Origin: Streptomyces sp. NBC_00691
GTDB taxonomy: Bacteria; Actinomycetota; Actinomycetes; Streptomycetales; Streptomycetaceae
Assembly (NCBI RefSeq): GCF_036226665.1
Contig: NZ_CP109007.1
Span: 1,962,501 to 2,026,500, forward strand
DNA length: 64,000 bases
Direction: 5' to 3'
This document shows positions 25,763 through 34,494 of the stretch, piece by piece. The notes below the pieces were generated by a model. That model searched no databases. It saw nothing but the letters and a program-made list of their open reading frames with translations, and had not been told where the DNA came from. The first letter of the stretch is position 1, and each line of letters begins with the position of its first letter. Made by a program: the position numbers and the translations under genes.

Positions 25763-27403
25763 TCAGTGCTTGACCGCGGCGGCGACCCCGACGCCGGTGA
25801 GGGACTTGACCTCCAGCTCCGCGTACTTGCCGGCGTCCGGCTCCTCCTTGGAGAAGAGCGAGCCGAGCCAGCCGAGGAGGAAGCCCAGCGGGATCGAGAC
25901 GAGGCCGGGGTTCTCCAGCGGGAACCAGTGGAAGTCCACGCCCTTGAACATCGAGGCCGGGCCGCCGGAGACGACCGGGGAGAAGAGGACGAGCACGACG
26001 GAGGAGATCAGTCCGCCGTAGATCGACCAGAGGGCGCCCTGGGTGGTGAACCGCTTCCAGAACAGCGAGTACAGGATCGTCGGCAGGTTGGCCGAGGCGG
26101 CGACCGCGAAGGCGAGGGCGACAAGACCGGCGACGTTGAGGTCGCGGGCGAGGGCGCCGAGCGCGATCGAGACGATGCCGATGAGGACGGTGGACCAGCG
26201 GGCGGCCCGCATCTCCTCCTTCTCGGTGGCCTTCCCGCGCTTGATCACGTTCGCGTAGATGTCGTGCGCGAAGGACGAGGACGAGGCCAGGGTCAGACCG
26301 GCGACGACGGCGAGGATGGTGGCGAAGGCGACGGCCGAGATCACGGCGAGCAGGATCGCGCCGCCGGTGGAGCCCGCGCCGCCGCCGACCTCCAGGGCGG
26401 TGAGCGGGGCCGCCGTGTTGCCGGCCTTGTTGGACGCCTTGATGGTGTCGCCGCTGAGCAGGGCGGCGGCGCCGAAGCCGAGGACGATCGTCATCAGGTA
26501 GAAGCCGCCGATGATGCCGATGGCCCAGTTGACCGACTTACGCGCGGCCTTGGCGGTCGGCACCGTGTAGAAGCGGATCAGGATGTGCGGCAGACCCGCG
26601 GTGCCGAGGACGAGGGCGATGCCGAGGGAGAGGAAGTCCAGCTTCGAGAGGGCGCTCACGCCGTACTTGAGGCCGGGCTCCAGGAAGGCGTCGCCCTTGC
26701 CGCTGTTGGTGGCGGCGGCGCCGAGCAGCTGCGAGAGGTTGAAGTCGAACTTCAGCAGGATGAGGAAGGTGATGAGGAGGGTGCCCGCGATGAGCAGGAC
26801 GGCCTTGACCATCTGCACCCAGGTGGTGCCCTTCATGCCGCCGATCGTCACGTAGACGATCATCAGGACGCCGACGAGGGCGACGATCGCGACCTTGCCG
26901 CCGTCGCTGGTGATGCCGAGCAACAGCGAGACGAGCACGCCCGCGCCGGCCATCTGGGCGAGCAGGTAGAAGATCGACACGACGATGGTGGAGGTGCCGG
27001 CGGCGGTGCGGACGGGCCGCTGGCGCATCCGGTAGGCGAGGACGTCGCCCATAGTGAACCGGCCGGAGTTGCGCAGCGGCTCGGCGACCAGGAGCAGGGC
27101 GACGAGCCAGGCGACCAGGAAGCCGATCGAGTACAGGAAGCCGTCGTAGCCGTAGAGGGCGATGGCGCCGCTGATGCCGAGGAAGGACGCGGCGGACATG
27201 TAGTCGCCGGAGATCGCGAGGCCGTTCTGGAAGCCGGTGAACTGGCCGCCGCCGGCGTAGAAGTCGGCGGCGCTGCGGGTCTGGCGGCCGGCCCAGACGG
27301 TGATGACCAGGGTCGCGACGACGAAGGCGCCGAAGAGGGCGATGATCAGCGGTCGGTGCTCGCTGGTGGCGTTGCCCGCCGCCAGCAGGACGGGGGTGCT
27401 CAT
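25763..27403 (-). CDS. Sodium:solute symporter (acetate/monocarboxylate type, ActP/MctC-like)
   Basis: The 546-residue protein has about thirteen membrane helices and SSS-family motifs: GDYMSAASFLGISG near residue 62 and GLPHILIRFYTVPTAKAARKS in the middle. The best match by pattern is the ActP/MctC branch that takes up acetate, pyruvate or propionate with sodium or protons. It overlaps the DUF485 gene by four bases (ATGA); DUF485-ActP pairs are the standard layout (yjcH-actP in E. coli). Substrate is inferred from the family. Confidence 0.93.
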   Translation of the reverse strand: MSTPVLLAAGNATSEHRPLIIALFGAFVVATLVITVWAGRQTRSAADFYAGGGQFTGFQNGLAISGDYMSAASFLGISGAIALYGYDGFLYSIGFLVAWLVALLLVAEPLRNSGRFTMGDVLAYRMRQRPVRTAAGTSTIVVSIFYLLAQMAGAGVLVSLLLGITSDGGKVAIVALVGVLMIVYVTIGGMKGTTWVQMVKAVLLIAGTLLITFLILLKFDFNLSQLLGAAATNSGKGDAFLEPGLKYGVSALSKLDFLSLGIALVLGTAGLPHILIRFYTVPTAKAARKSVNWAIGIIGGFYLMTIVLGFGAAALLSGDTIKASNKAGNTAAPLTALEVGGGAGSTGGAILLAVISAVAFATILAVVAGLTLASSSSFAHDIYANVIKRGKATEKEEMRAARWSTVLIGIVSIALGALARDLNVAGLVALAFAVAASANLPTILYSLFWKRFTTQGALWSIYGGLISSVVLVLFSPVVSGGPASMFKGVDFHWFPLENPGLVSIPLGFLLGWLGSLFSKEEPDAGKYAELEVKSLTGVGVAAAVKH

Positions 27404-27774
27404 GCGTCGCCCTCCATGCGCTCTCTGATGGCGTCGGACTGGGGGTCGAGCCGGTTCGCCGCGTGCCGCGAGTAGAGCCAGGCGATGAGGAAGGTGGTGG
27501 CGAACTGGCCGAGGCCGAGGACGAGGGCCACGTTGATGTTGCCGAAGACCTTGGTCCCCATGAAGCCGCCCGCGTAGTTGGAGAGCAGCACGTACAGCAG
27601 GTACCAGGCGATGAAGGCCAGGGTGAGCGGGAAGGCGAAGGAGCGGTACGTACGGCGCAGTTCGCCGAACTCCGGGCCCTGCTGCACCTCGACGAACTGT
27701 TCCGTGGTGGGCTGGGCGGGACCGGCGGCGGTCTCCGTCCCGTCTCTGGGCGGCGGCGGTGCTTCGGTAGCCAC
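27400..27774 (-). CDS. DUF485 family membrane protein (YjcH-like)
   Basis: The 124-residue protein has a soluble Pro-rich start and two membrane helices (FAFPLTLAFIAWYLLYVLL and VALVLGLGQFATTFLIAW), matching DUF485. It lies immediately upstream of, and overlapping, the acetate-type symporter. GTG at 27774 is chosen because GAGGAG lies eleven bases before it; an in-frame ATG at 27813 lacks a ribosome site. Probably an accessory subunit of the symporter. Confidence 0.9.
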   Translation of the reverse strand: MATEAPPPPRDGTETAAGPAQPTTEQFVEVQQGPEFGELRRTYRSFAFPLTLAFIAWYLLYVLLSNYAGGFMGTKVFGNINVALVLGLGQFATTFLIAWLYSRHAANRLDPQSDAIRERMEGDA

Positions 27775-28046
27775 GGAATCTCCTCGTGACGCGGGGGCGG
27801 ACGGCATGGTCAAGGGGGCCTCACCGGGGGTGCGGAAGCGGGGCTCCGGCTGGAGCCCCTCCCCTGACCAACGGCACGGAGCGGAACGGGAAGTGGTTCA
27901 CCCAGGAGATTTCTTCGGTCAGATCTTCATGAAGTCTTCTCAACTCATTGATGGGCATGGAAGATCAGCGATAGCTTCACTCGTCATGCACCTGCCTGCG
28001 CGTAAACCCGCGCGCGGGCAGTACATACGGATGATGTGGAGAACCC
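27775..28046. other. Divergent intergenic region
   Basis: This 272-base gap lies between the DUF485 gene (leftward) and the subtilisin gene (rightward). It contains the small palindrome CTTCATGAAG at 27926-27935. No defined promoter can be called with confidence. Confidence 0.35.
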
Positions 28047-29588
28047 ATGGCTCATCTGGGATCGAGGCGCGGCCGAGCTCTCGCTCTGCCTGTTGGTCTC
28101 GCGCTCACGGCCTCGCTCGGCTTCCTTCCCTCCGGCGCTGCCTCCGCCGCGGAACTGAGCGACGCACCGGCGACCGCCACCGTGGCGACGAACGGGCCGA
28201 AGCTGTCGTACGTCGTCAACGTCGGCGCGGGCCGCTGGACCGCCGCCTCGGTGAAGAAGTCGATCGCCCGCGCCGGTGGCGAGGTGGTCATCTCGTACGA
28301 CCAGATAGGCGTGATAGTCGTCCACTCGCAGAACCCCGAGTTCGCGAAGACGATCCGCAAGGCCTACGGCGTGGTGTCGGCCGGTTCGACCCGTACCGCC
28401 CCGCTCACCGTGCAGACCGACAACTCCGTCGGTGGCGGCACGCAGGCGCTGTCCGAGGCCGAGGCCAAGGCCGCCGCCGCCCGTGCGACGGACGAGCAGG
28501 ACGCCCTTGAGCCCCTGCAGTGGGACCTCCCGGCGATCAAGGCCGACAAGGCGCACAAGCGGACCCTCGGCAGCAAGCGGGTCACCGTCGGTGTCATCGA
28601 CACGGGTGTCGACGACACCCACCCCGACCTGGCGCCGAACTTCAACGCCAAGGCCTCCGCGAACTGCGTCTCCGGCAAGCCGGACACCACTCCCGGCTCG
28701 TGGCGTCCGAACCCGGGCGAGAGCGACCACGGCACCCACGTCGCCGGTACGATCGCCGCCGCCAAGAACGGCATCGGCATCACCGGTGTCGCGCCGGGCG
28801 TGAAGGTCTCCGGCATCAAGGTGTCGACCCCGGACGGCTTCTTCTACACGGAGGCCGTGGTCTGCGGCTTCGTGTGGGCGGCCGAGCACGGTGTCGACAT
28901 CACGAACAACAGCTACTACACCGACCCGTGGATGTTCGCGTGCAAGAACGACGCGGACCAGAAGGCCCTCATCGAGGCGGTCACCCGCGCGACCCGCTAC
29001 GCGGAGCACAAGGGAACGGTCAACGTCGCGGCGGCCGGCAACTCGAAGTTCGACCTGGCGGCCGACTCGATCGTCGACAACAGCAGCCCGAACGACACCA
29101 CCCCCGGCGACCGGGTCATCGACCCGAAGAAGTGCGTCGACTACCCGGCCATGCTGCCGGGTGTCGTCACGGTCTCCGCGACCGGCGCCAAGAACCTGAA
29201 GGCCTCGTACTCCAACTACGGTCTCGGTGTCATCGACATCGCCGCCCCCGGTGGCGACCGCACCGCTTACCAGACGCCCGAGGCCCCCGCGGTCAACGGC
29301 CTCATCCTGTCGACCACGGTCAACGGGGGCTACAACTACAAGGGCGGCACGTCGATGGCGTCGCCGCACGCGGCGGGTGTCCTGGCGCTCATCAAGTCGA
29401 CGCACCCCCACGCGAGCCCGGCGGCGCTCAAGGCGATGCTGTACGCGCAGGCCGACAAGTTCGCCTGCACCAACCCGTACGACATCGAGGGCGACGGCGT
29501 GATCGACGCCGTCTGCGAGGGTGGCAAGAACAAGAACGGCTTCTACGGGGCCGGTCTGATCGACGCGCTGGACGCTGTCCGCCGCTAG
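28047..29588 (+). CDS. Secreted subtilisin-family (S8) serine protease
   Basis: The 513-residue protein has a signal peptide (about residues 1-38; Arg-rich start then ALALPVGLALTASLGFLP), an inhibitor I9-like propeptide region (about 50-120) and an S8 catalytic domain with Asp in GVIDTGVDDTHPDL, His in HGTHVAGT, Asn in AAAGNSKFD and Ser in GTSMASPHAAG. All catalytic residues are present. ATG at 28047 follows TGGAGAACCC. It is exported and probably digests extracellular protein; a hairpin ends the unit. Two Cys pairs in the catalytic domain suggest disulfides. Confidence 0.95.
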   Translation: MAHLGSRRGRALALPVGLALTASLGFLPSGAASAAELSDAPATATVATNGPKLSYVVNVGAGRWTAASVKKSIARAGGEVVISYDQIGVIVVHSQNPEFAKTIRKAYGVVSAGSTRTAPLTVQTDNSVGGGTQALSEAEAKAAAARATDEQDALEPLQWDLPAIKADKAHKRTLGSKRVTVGVIDTGVDDTHPDLAPNFNAKASANCVSGKPDTTPGSWRPNPGESDHGTHVAGTIAAAKNGIGITGVAPGVKVSGIKVSTPDGFFYTEAVVCGFVWAAEHGVDITNNSYYTDPWMFACKNDADQKALIEAVTRATRYAEHKGTVNVAAAGNSKFDLAADSIVDNSSPNDTTPGDRVIDPKKCVDYPAMLPGVVTVSATGAKNLKASYSNYGLGVIDIAAPGGDRTAYQTPEAPAVNGLILSTTVNGGYNYKGGTSMASPHAAGVLALIKSTHPHASPAALKAMLYAQADKFACTNPYDIEGDGVIDAVCEGGKNKNGFYGAGLIDALDAVRR

Positions 29589-29605
29589 TCGGTCCGTGAG
29601 TGAGC

Positions 29606-29639
29606 GAGGGCCTCGGTGTGGTGAGCCACACCGGGGCCC
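29606..29639. terminator. Terminator after the subtilisin gene
   Basis: A 15-bp stem with one G-U pair (29606-29620 with 29625-29639) and a TGAG loop begins 18 bases after the stop. Confidence 0.78.
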
Positions 29640-29671
29640 TTCGCATGGCACCGAGTGCCATAGTGCGGTCC

Positions 29672-31015
29672 ATGGACACCACGGTGCGTACCGGTACGGA
29701 GTTGTTGTGGTCGGCCCTCGGCGGGGATCCCGCCCTGGTGGACCGGGTGGAGTACGGCGGGCCGGCGGGGCTGCTGGCCGCGCGGCTTCCGGTGATGGAG
29801 CTGGCGCGGGCGACGGTCGCGGTCTGCTCGCTCGCGGCGGTGGAGCACGCGGGACTTCCCGGTGCGGTACGGGTCGACGACGGGGCCGTCGCCACCGCGT
29901 TCGTGAGCGAGCGTCATCTGCGGGTCGACGGGCGGGCGCCGGTGAGCTTCGCGCCGCTCTCGCGGTTCTGGCGGGCGGCCGACGGCTGGGTCCGTACCCA
30001 CGCCAACTATCCGCACCACAAGGCGGCGTTGCTCAGCGCCCTCGACGTACGGGACGACTCGGTGGAGGCCGTCGCCGCCGCCGTCGGCGGCCGGAGGGCG
30101 ATCGAGGTCGAGACGGCCGTGTACGCGGCCGGAGGGCTGGCCGTCGCCCTGCGGACGCCCGCGGAGTGGGCGGCGCACGAGCAGGGCCGGGAGGTGGCCG
30201 CCAGGCCGCCGCTGACCCGGGAGCGGCTCGACGAGGCGCCGCCCCGGCGCCGCGACGGCGGCCCGCTGCGGGTCCTCGACCTGACCCGGGTGATCGCCGG
30301 GCCGGTCGCGACCAGGACGCTCGCGCTGCTCGGCGCGGACGTGCTGCGGATCGACCCGCCGGGCCGTCCCGAACTGCCGGACCAGCACGCGGACACGGAC
30401 ATCGGCAAGCGGACCGCCGCGCTCGATCTGGACCGCCCCTCGGACCGCCGTACCTTCGGGGAGCTCCTGGCCGCGGCCGATGTGCTGGTCACGGGCTACC
30501 GGCCGGGCGCGCTCGACCGCTTCGACCTGCACCGCCCGGGGCTCGTCACCGCGCGGCTCTCGGCCTGGGGCGACTACGGGCCCTGGGCCGGGCGGCGTGG
30601 TTTCGACAGCCTGGTCCAGGTGGCGACCGGGATCGCGGCCACCGAGGGCACGGCGGAGCAGCCGGGCGCGCTGCCGGCGCAGGCCCTGGACCACGGGAGC
30701 GGCTTTCTGCTCGCGGCGGCGGTCCTGCGGTCGCTGACCGAGCAGGACCGGGACGGCGGCACGCGGCTCGTCCGGCTCGCCCTCGCCCAGACGGGGCACT
30801 GGCTGACACACGGGCTGCCGGGGTACGAGCCCGAGCGGTACCTCGCCGCGTCGGAGGGCCCGCTCGGGCGGCTGCGGCACGCGCTGTCGCCCGTCGCGTA
30901 CGAGGGCGGCCCGACGGGCTGGACGCGCCCGCCCGGCATCGCGGGCGCCGACGCCCCGGTCTGGACGACGGACGCGTCCGGGGCGCCTGCGGCCCCGTCC
31001 CGGCCTACGGCTTGA
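29672..31015 (+). CDS. CaiB/BaiF family (class III) CoA-transferase-like protein
   Basis: The 447-residue protein has the class III CoA-transferase core in its second half: LRVLDLTRVIAGPVATRTLALLGADVLRI, then YRPGALDRFDL and RLSAWGDYGPWAGRRGFDSLVQ. The N-terminal half (residues 1-200) is a diverged copy-like domain with an unusual start, as in tandem CaiB proteins. ATG at 29672 is the most plausible; earlier in-frame ATGs at 29600 and 29645 overlap the terminator. Its 3' end overlaps the convergent alcohol dehydrogenase gene by 11 bases. Substrate unknown. Confidence 0.82.
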   Translation: MDTTVRTGTELLWSALGGDPALVDRVEYGGPAGLLAARLPVMELARATVAVCSLAAVEHAGLPGAVRVDDGAVATAFVSERHLRVDGRAPVSFAPLSRFWRAADGWVRTHANYPHHKAALLSALDVRDDSVEAVAAAVGGRRAIEVETAVYAAGGLAVALRTPAEWAAHEQGREVAARPPLTRERLDEAPPRRRDGGPLRVLDLTRVIAGPVATRTLALLGADVLRIDPPGRPELPDQHADTDIGKRTAALDLDRPSDRRTFGELLAAADVLVTGYRPGALDRFDLHRPGLVTARLSAWGDYGPWAGRRGFDSLVQVATGIAATEGTAEQPGALPAQALDHGSGFLLAAAVLRSLTEQDRDGGTRLVRLALAQTGHWLTHGLPGYEPERYLAASEGPLGRLRHALSPVAYEGGPTGWTRPPGIAGADAPVWTTDASGAPAAPSRPTA

Positions 31016-32048
31016 CGAGGACCTTGAGCGCGGTGCGCTCGTCCATCGCCCGGTAGCCGCCGGGGACGCCGTCGAGGTCGACGGTCAGGTCGAAGACCGG
31101 CGACGGGTCGATGGTGCCGTTAAGGACGTCCGGGAGCAGCTCCGGGATGTACGCGCGCACGGGGGCGACGCCGCCGCGCAGCGCGATGTTCCGGTCGAAC
31201 ATGACGGACAGGTCGAGTCCGGTGCCGCTGCCGTGCGGGACGCCGACGTAGCCGATCGAGCCGCCGTCGCGGGCGATGGCGACGGCGGTCCGCATGGACT
31301 GCTCGGTGCCGACGGCCTCGATGACGGCGTGGGCGCCCTGGCCGCCGGTGAGCTCGCGGACGGCGGCCTCGGCGGCCTCGCCGCGCTCGGCGACCACGTC
31401 GGTGGCACCGAAGAGGCGGGCGATGTCGGTACGGGCGGTGTGCCGGCCGAGCGCGATGATCCGCTCGGCGCCGAGGCGCTTGGCGGCGAGGACCCCGCAG
31501 AGGCCGACGGCGCCGTCGCCGACCACGGCGACCGTGGAGCCCTTGCGGACGCCGGCGCCCAGGGCGGCGTGGTGGCCGGTGCCCAGGACGTCGGAGAGCG
31601 CGAGGAGCGCGGTCAGCAGGCGGTCGTCCGAGGCCGCGTCGGCGGGGAGCTTGACGAGGGTGCCGTCGGCGAAGGGGACACGGACGGCCTCGCCCTGGCC
31701 GCCGTCGGAGCCGACCGAGCCCCAGAACCCGCCGCTCGGGCAGGAGGTCTGGAGGCCCTCGACGCAGTGGTCGCAGGTGCCGTCGGACCAGACGAAGGGG
31801 GCGACGACGAGGTCTCCGGCGGTGAAGCCGGTGACGTCGGAGCCCGCGGCCTCGACGATGCCGAGGAACTCGTGGCCGATGCGCTGGCCGGGCTGCCGGG
31901 CGGACTCGCCGCGGTAGGCCCACAGGTCGCTGCCGCAGACGCAGGCGCGCAGGACGCGGACGACGACGTCGGTGGGATCCTGCACCACCGGGTCGGGCAC
32001 GTCCTCCACGCGCATGTCGAACGGGGCGTGGATGGTGGTGGCGCGCAT
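31005..32048 (-). CDS. Zinc-dependent alcohol dehydrogenase
   Basis: The 347-residue MDR-superfamily enzyme has the catalytic zinc ligands in CVCGSD and GHEFLGIV, a structural-zinc region with CDHCVEGLQTSC, and a Rossmann motif VAVVGDGAVGLCG. It belongs to the threonine-dehydrogenase-like group. It starts 18 bases after the stop of the YhhN-type gene on the same strand, so it is probably the third gene of that operon and may oxidise an alcohol or reduce an aldehyde produced by it. Substrate unproven. Confidence 0.92.
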   Translation of the reverse strand: MRATTIHAPFDMRVEDVPDPVVQDPTDVVVRVLRACVCGSDLWAYRGESARQPGQRIGHEFLGIVEAAGSDVTGFTAGDLVVAPFVWSDGTCDHCVEGLQTSCPSGGFWGSVGSDGGQGEAVRVPFADGTLVKLPADAASDDRLLTALLALSDVLGTGHHAALGAGVRKGSTVAVVGDGAVGLCGVLAAKRLGAERIIALGRHTARTDIARLFGATDVVAERGEAAEAAVRELTGGQGAHAVIEAVGTEQSMRTAVAIARDGGSIGYVGVPHGSGTGLDLSVMFDRNIALRGGVAPVRAYIPELLPDVLNGTIDPSPVFDLTVDLDGVPGGYRAMDERTALKVLVKP

Positions 32049-32066
32049 GAGGGGCGGTCCTTGCTT

Positions 32067-32711
32067 TCAGACGGTTGTACGACGTTCACCGTACATCGCG
32101 CGGAGCGCTCCCGCCGTCAGCAGGTACTGCGCCGCGATGTAGGTCAGCATGACCCAGAAGTCGGACGCGGGCAGCCGGGGCCACTCGGCGACGCCGGTGG
32201 CGATCAGGGTGTCGGACAGCAGGAAGAGGGCGCCGCCCAGCCCTGCGAGGAGACCGAGCGAGCTCGCGCGGTACGCCATGGCGGTCAGCAGCAGGGAGTA
32301 GGCGGCGACCGGGACGCGGAGGCCGGCGGGGAGGTCGGGCCAGAGGAGCAGGACGGTGCCGACGAGGGCGGCCGCGTACAGGGCGCCGAGCGCGGGGGAC
32401 GTACGCCGGCGGCCGAAGAGGACCAGGTAGCAGACATGGCCGGCGGCGAAGGAGCCCATGCCGAGGAGGAAGGCCCCGTCGGCGTCGGAGAGCAGGAAGA
32501 GATCGCCGGCCCAGCCGAGGAGCAGCGCGGCGGTCAGCGGCCCGGGGGCGCCCCGGGTGACGGCGTACGCGGCGAGCAGGGGCATCAGGAGCGGCTTGGC
32601 GATCTGGTGGCCCAGCTCGGCGCCGGCGAGCAGGGAGAGCAGGTCGAGGGCGGCCGCGAGCCCGAAGGCGGCGAGGAGTGCGCGGGACAGCCCGGGCGGG
32701 GCGGCCTTCAC
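32067..32711 (-). CDS. YhhN/TMEM86 family protein (lysoplasmalogenase homologue)
   Basis: The 214-residue protein has about eight membrane helices. Motifs GWAGDLFLLSD (about residues 66-76) and ALFLLSDTLIA (about 161-171) are the paired conserved Asp-containing repeats of YhhN/TMEM86. Animal TMEM86B is a lysoplasmalogenase that splits the vinyl-ether bond of lysoplasmalogens. GTG at 32711 overlaps the stop of the sterol-desaturase-family gene (GTGA), so the two are translationally coupled. Activity on ether lipids in this organism is inferred. Confidence 0.88.
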   Translation of the reverse strand: MKAAPPGLSRALLAAFGLAAALDLLSLLAGAELGHQIAKPLLMPLLAAYAVTRGAPGPLTAALLLGWAGDLFLLSDADGAFLLGMGSFAAGHVCYLVLFGRRRTSPALGALYAAALVGTVLLLWPDLPAGLRVPVAAYSLLLTAMAYRASSLGLLAGLGGALFLLSDTLIATGVAEWPRLPASDFWVMLTYIAAQYLLTAGALRAMYGERRTTV

Positions 32712-33640
32712 GCGGCGGCCTCGGGCGCGACGGGGCCGGGCTGCCGGGTGTCCGCGGGTCCGGGTGCGGGTGCCGGCGCTGATGCCGAGGCGGGTGCGGG
32801 TGCCGGTGCGGACGCGGGCTGCCAGCCCGGGCCGCGGAAGACCCGGCCGGCCCGCTCGCGCCAGCCGTGGGCGGCGCGGAGGTCGCGGGCGATGGCCGTG
32901 TACTCGTGGGTGGCGACGCGCAGCGGGTTGTAGGTCTCGATGTTCTTGGTGAGGCCGTAGACGGGCCGCTCGGTCTCGCCGACCCAGGAGCCGAACATCC
33001 GGTCCCAGAGGATGAGGATCCCCCCGAAGTTCCGGTCCAGGTAGCCGCCCTGCGAGGCGTGGTGGACGCGGTGGTGGGAGGGGGTGTTGAGAACGTACTC
33101 GAAGGGCCGGGGCAGCTTGTCGATCCGCTCGGTGTGGATCCAGAACTGGTAGACGAGGTTCACCGAGGAGCAGAAGGCGAGCGCGGCCGGGTGGACGCCG
33201 AGCGCGATCATCGGCAGGTAGAACGGCCAGGAGGTGAAACCGGTCCAGGGCTGACGCAGGGCGGTGGAGAGGTTGAACCCGCGGCTGCTGTGGTGCACGA
33301 CGTGGCTGGCCCACAGGAGCCGGATGACGTGGTGCCCGCGGTGCTGCCAGTAGTAGAAGAAGTCCTGGGCGAGCAGCATCAGCGGGATCGTCCACCAGAG
33401 GACGGGAACGCGGAGCGGCGTGAGCTCGTGGACGGCGGCGTAGACCGCGACGATCGGAATCTTCCACACGAGGTCGACGAAGAGGCTCCCGAGCCCCATG
33501 CCGATGCTGGTGGCGGCGTCCTTGGCCTCGTACCCGACGGCGTCGTCGTCGGGGCGGAGGCGGTAGCTGACCATCTCGACGACGGTGAGCAGGACGAAGG
33601 CCGGTATGGACCAGAGCACGACATCGGGCAGGTTCGGCAT
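32708..33640 (-). CDS. Sterol desaturase/fatty-acid hydroxylase superfamily membrane enzyme
   Basis: The 310-residue protein has membrane helices and the three di-iron histidine boxes: YYWQHRGHHVIR, SHVVHHSSRGFN and SHHRVHHASQ. This superfamily includes sterol desaturases, fatty-acid hydroxylases and alkylglycerol mono-oxygenase. The C-terminal 40 residues are an Ala/Pro repeat tail. ATG at 33640 (MPNLPDVV) is the natural start; the longer reading to 33865 has no homology. It heads an operon with the YhhN-type gene (GTGA overlap). Confidence 0.92.
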   Translation of the reverse strand: MPNLPDVVLWSIPAFVLLTVVEMVSYRLRPDDDAVGYEAKDAATSIGMGLGSLFVDLVWKIPIVAVYAAVHELTPLRVPVLWWTIPLMLLAQDFFYYWQHRGHHVIRLLWASHVVHHSSRGFNLSTALRQPWTGFTSWPFYLPMIALGVHPAALAFCSSVNLVYQFWIHTERIDKLPRPFEYVLNTPSHHRVHHASQGGYLDRNFGGILILWDRMFGSWVGETERPVYGLTKNIETYNPLRVATHEYTAIARDLRAAHGWRERAGRVFRGPGWQPASAPAPAPASASAPAPAPGPADTRQPGPVAPEAAA

Positions 33641-33741
33641 GCCGATGACGGTAGGGGCGGGGGCCGGGGTCCGGATAGACGTGATTACCGACAAGTATGG
33701 GAGACGACTTGTCAGCAGCCGTTGGCACCTTCCGACAGGAC

Positions 33742-34470
33742 CTAGACGCCCGTCGCTCCCAGCAACGAGCCCGCGCCGTAGGTGACCGCCATCGCCAGGG
33801 CGCCGCCCGCCACGTTGCGGAGGATCGCGCGGCCCGCGGGTGCCTCGCCCAGGCGGGCGCTCCACCAGCCGGTGAGGGCCAGGGCCGCGAGGACGGAGAC
33901 GACCGTGACCCAGAGGCGGGCCGAGGCCGGGGGAAGGACGATCGCGAGGAGCGGGAGCAGGGCGCCGACGGTGAAGGCGAGGAAGCTCGCGGCCGCGGCG
34001 TGCCAGGGGATCGTGAGCCGGTCCGGGTCGATGCCCAGCTCCACGCGCGCGTGGGCGCGCAGGGCGTCGCGGGCGGTGAGCTGCTCGGCGGCCTCGCGGG
34101 CCACGTCGGAGGAGAGGCCGCGGGCGGCCAGGAGGCCGGTGAGTTCGGCGAGCTCGGCCTCCGGGTCCTCGCGCAGTTCCCGTCTCTCCTGGGCGAGGGC
34201 GGCCTTCTCGGAGTCGCGCTGGGTGGAGACCGAGACGTACTCCCCCGCCGCCATCGACATCGATCCGGCCAGGAGTCCCGCGAGGCCCGCGGTGAGCAGG
34301 GCGGCCTGGGACTCGGTGGCGCCGGCGACGCCGACGACGAGGCCCGCGGTGGAGACGACTCCGTCGTTGGCTCCGAGCACGGCCGCCCGGAGCCAGTTGA
34401 GACGGGAGCCGAGGCCTCCGCCGTGGGCCTCGTGCGCGGGGGTGTCGGTCTCCTCGGTTGCGTCGGTCAC
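33742..34470 (-). CDS. VIT1/CCC1 family iron/manganese transporter
   Basis: The 242-residue protein has about five membrane helices and the family blocks NWLRAAVLGANDGVVSTAGLV near the N-terminus, AAGEYVSVSTQRDSEKAAL in the middle (metal-binding stalk) and a C-terminal GWWSARLGEAPAGRAILRNV. VIT1/CCC1 proteins export Fe(II) or Mn(II) from the cytoplasm. Start is GTG at 34470, 24 bases downstream of the amidohydrolase stop, so it may be the last gene of that operon. Confidence 0.92.
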   Translation of the reverse strand: MTDATEETDTPAHEAHGGGLGSRLNWLRAAVLGANDGVVSTAGLVVGVAGATESQAALLTAGLAGLLAGSMSMAAGEYVSVSTQRDSEKAALAQERRELREDPEAELAELTGLLAARGLSSDVAREAAEQLTARDALRAHARVELGIDPDRLTIPWHAAAASFLAFTVGALLPLLAIVLPPASARLWVTVVSVLAALALTGWWSARLGEAPAGRAILRNVAGGALAMAVTYGAGSLLGATGV

Positions 34471-34494
34471 GTCAGGAGCGTCGCACCCGGCGGG

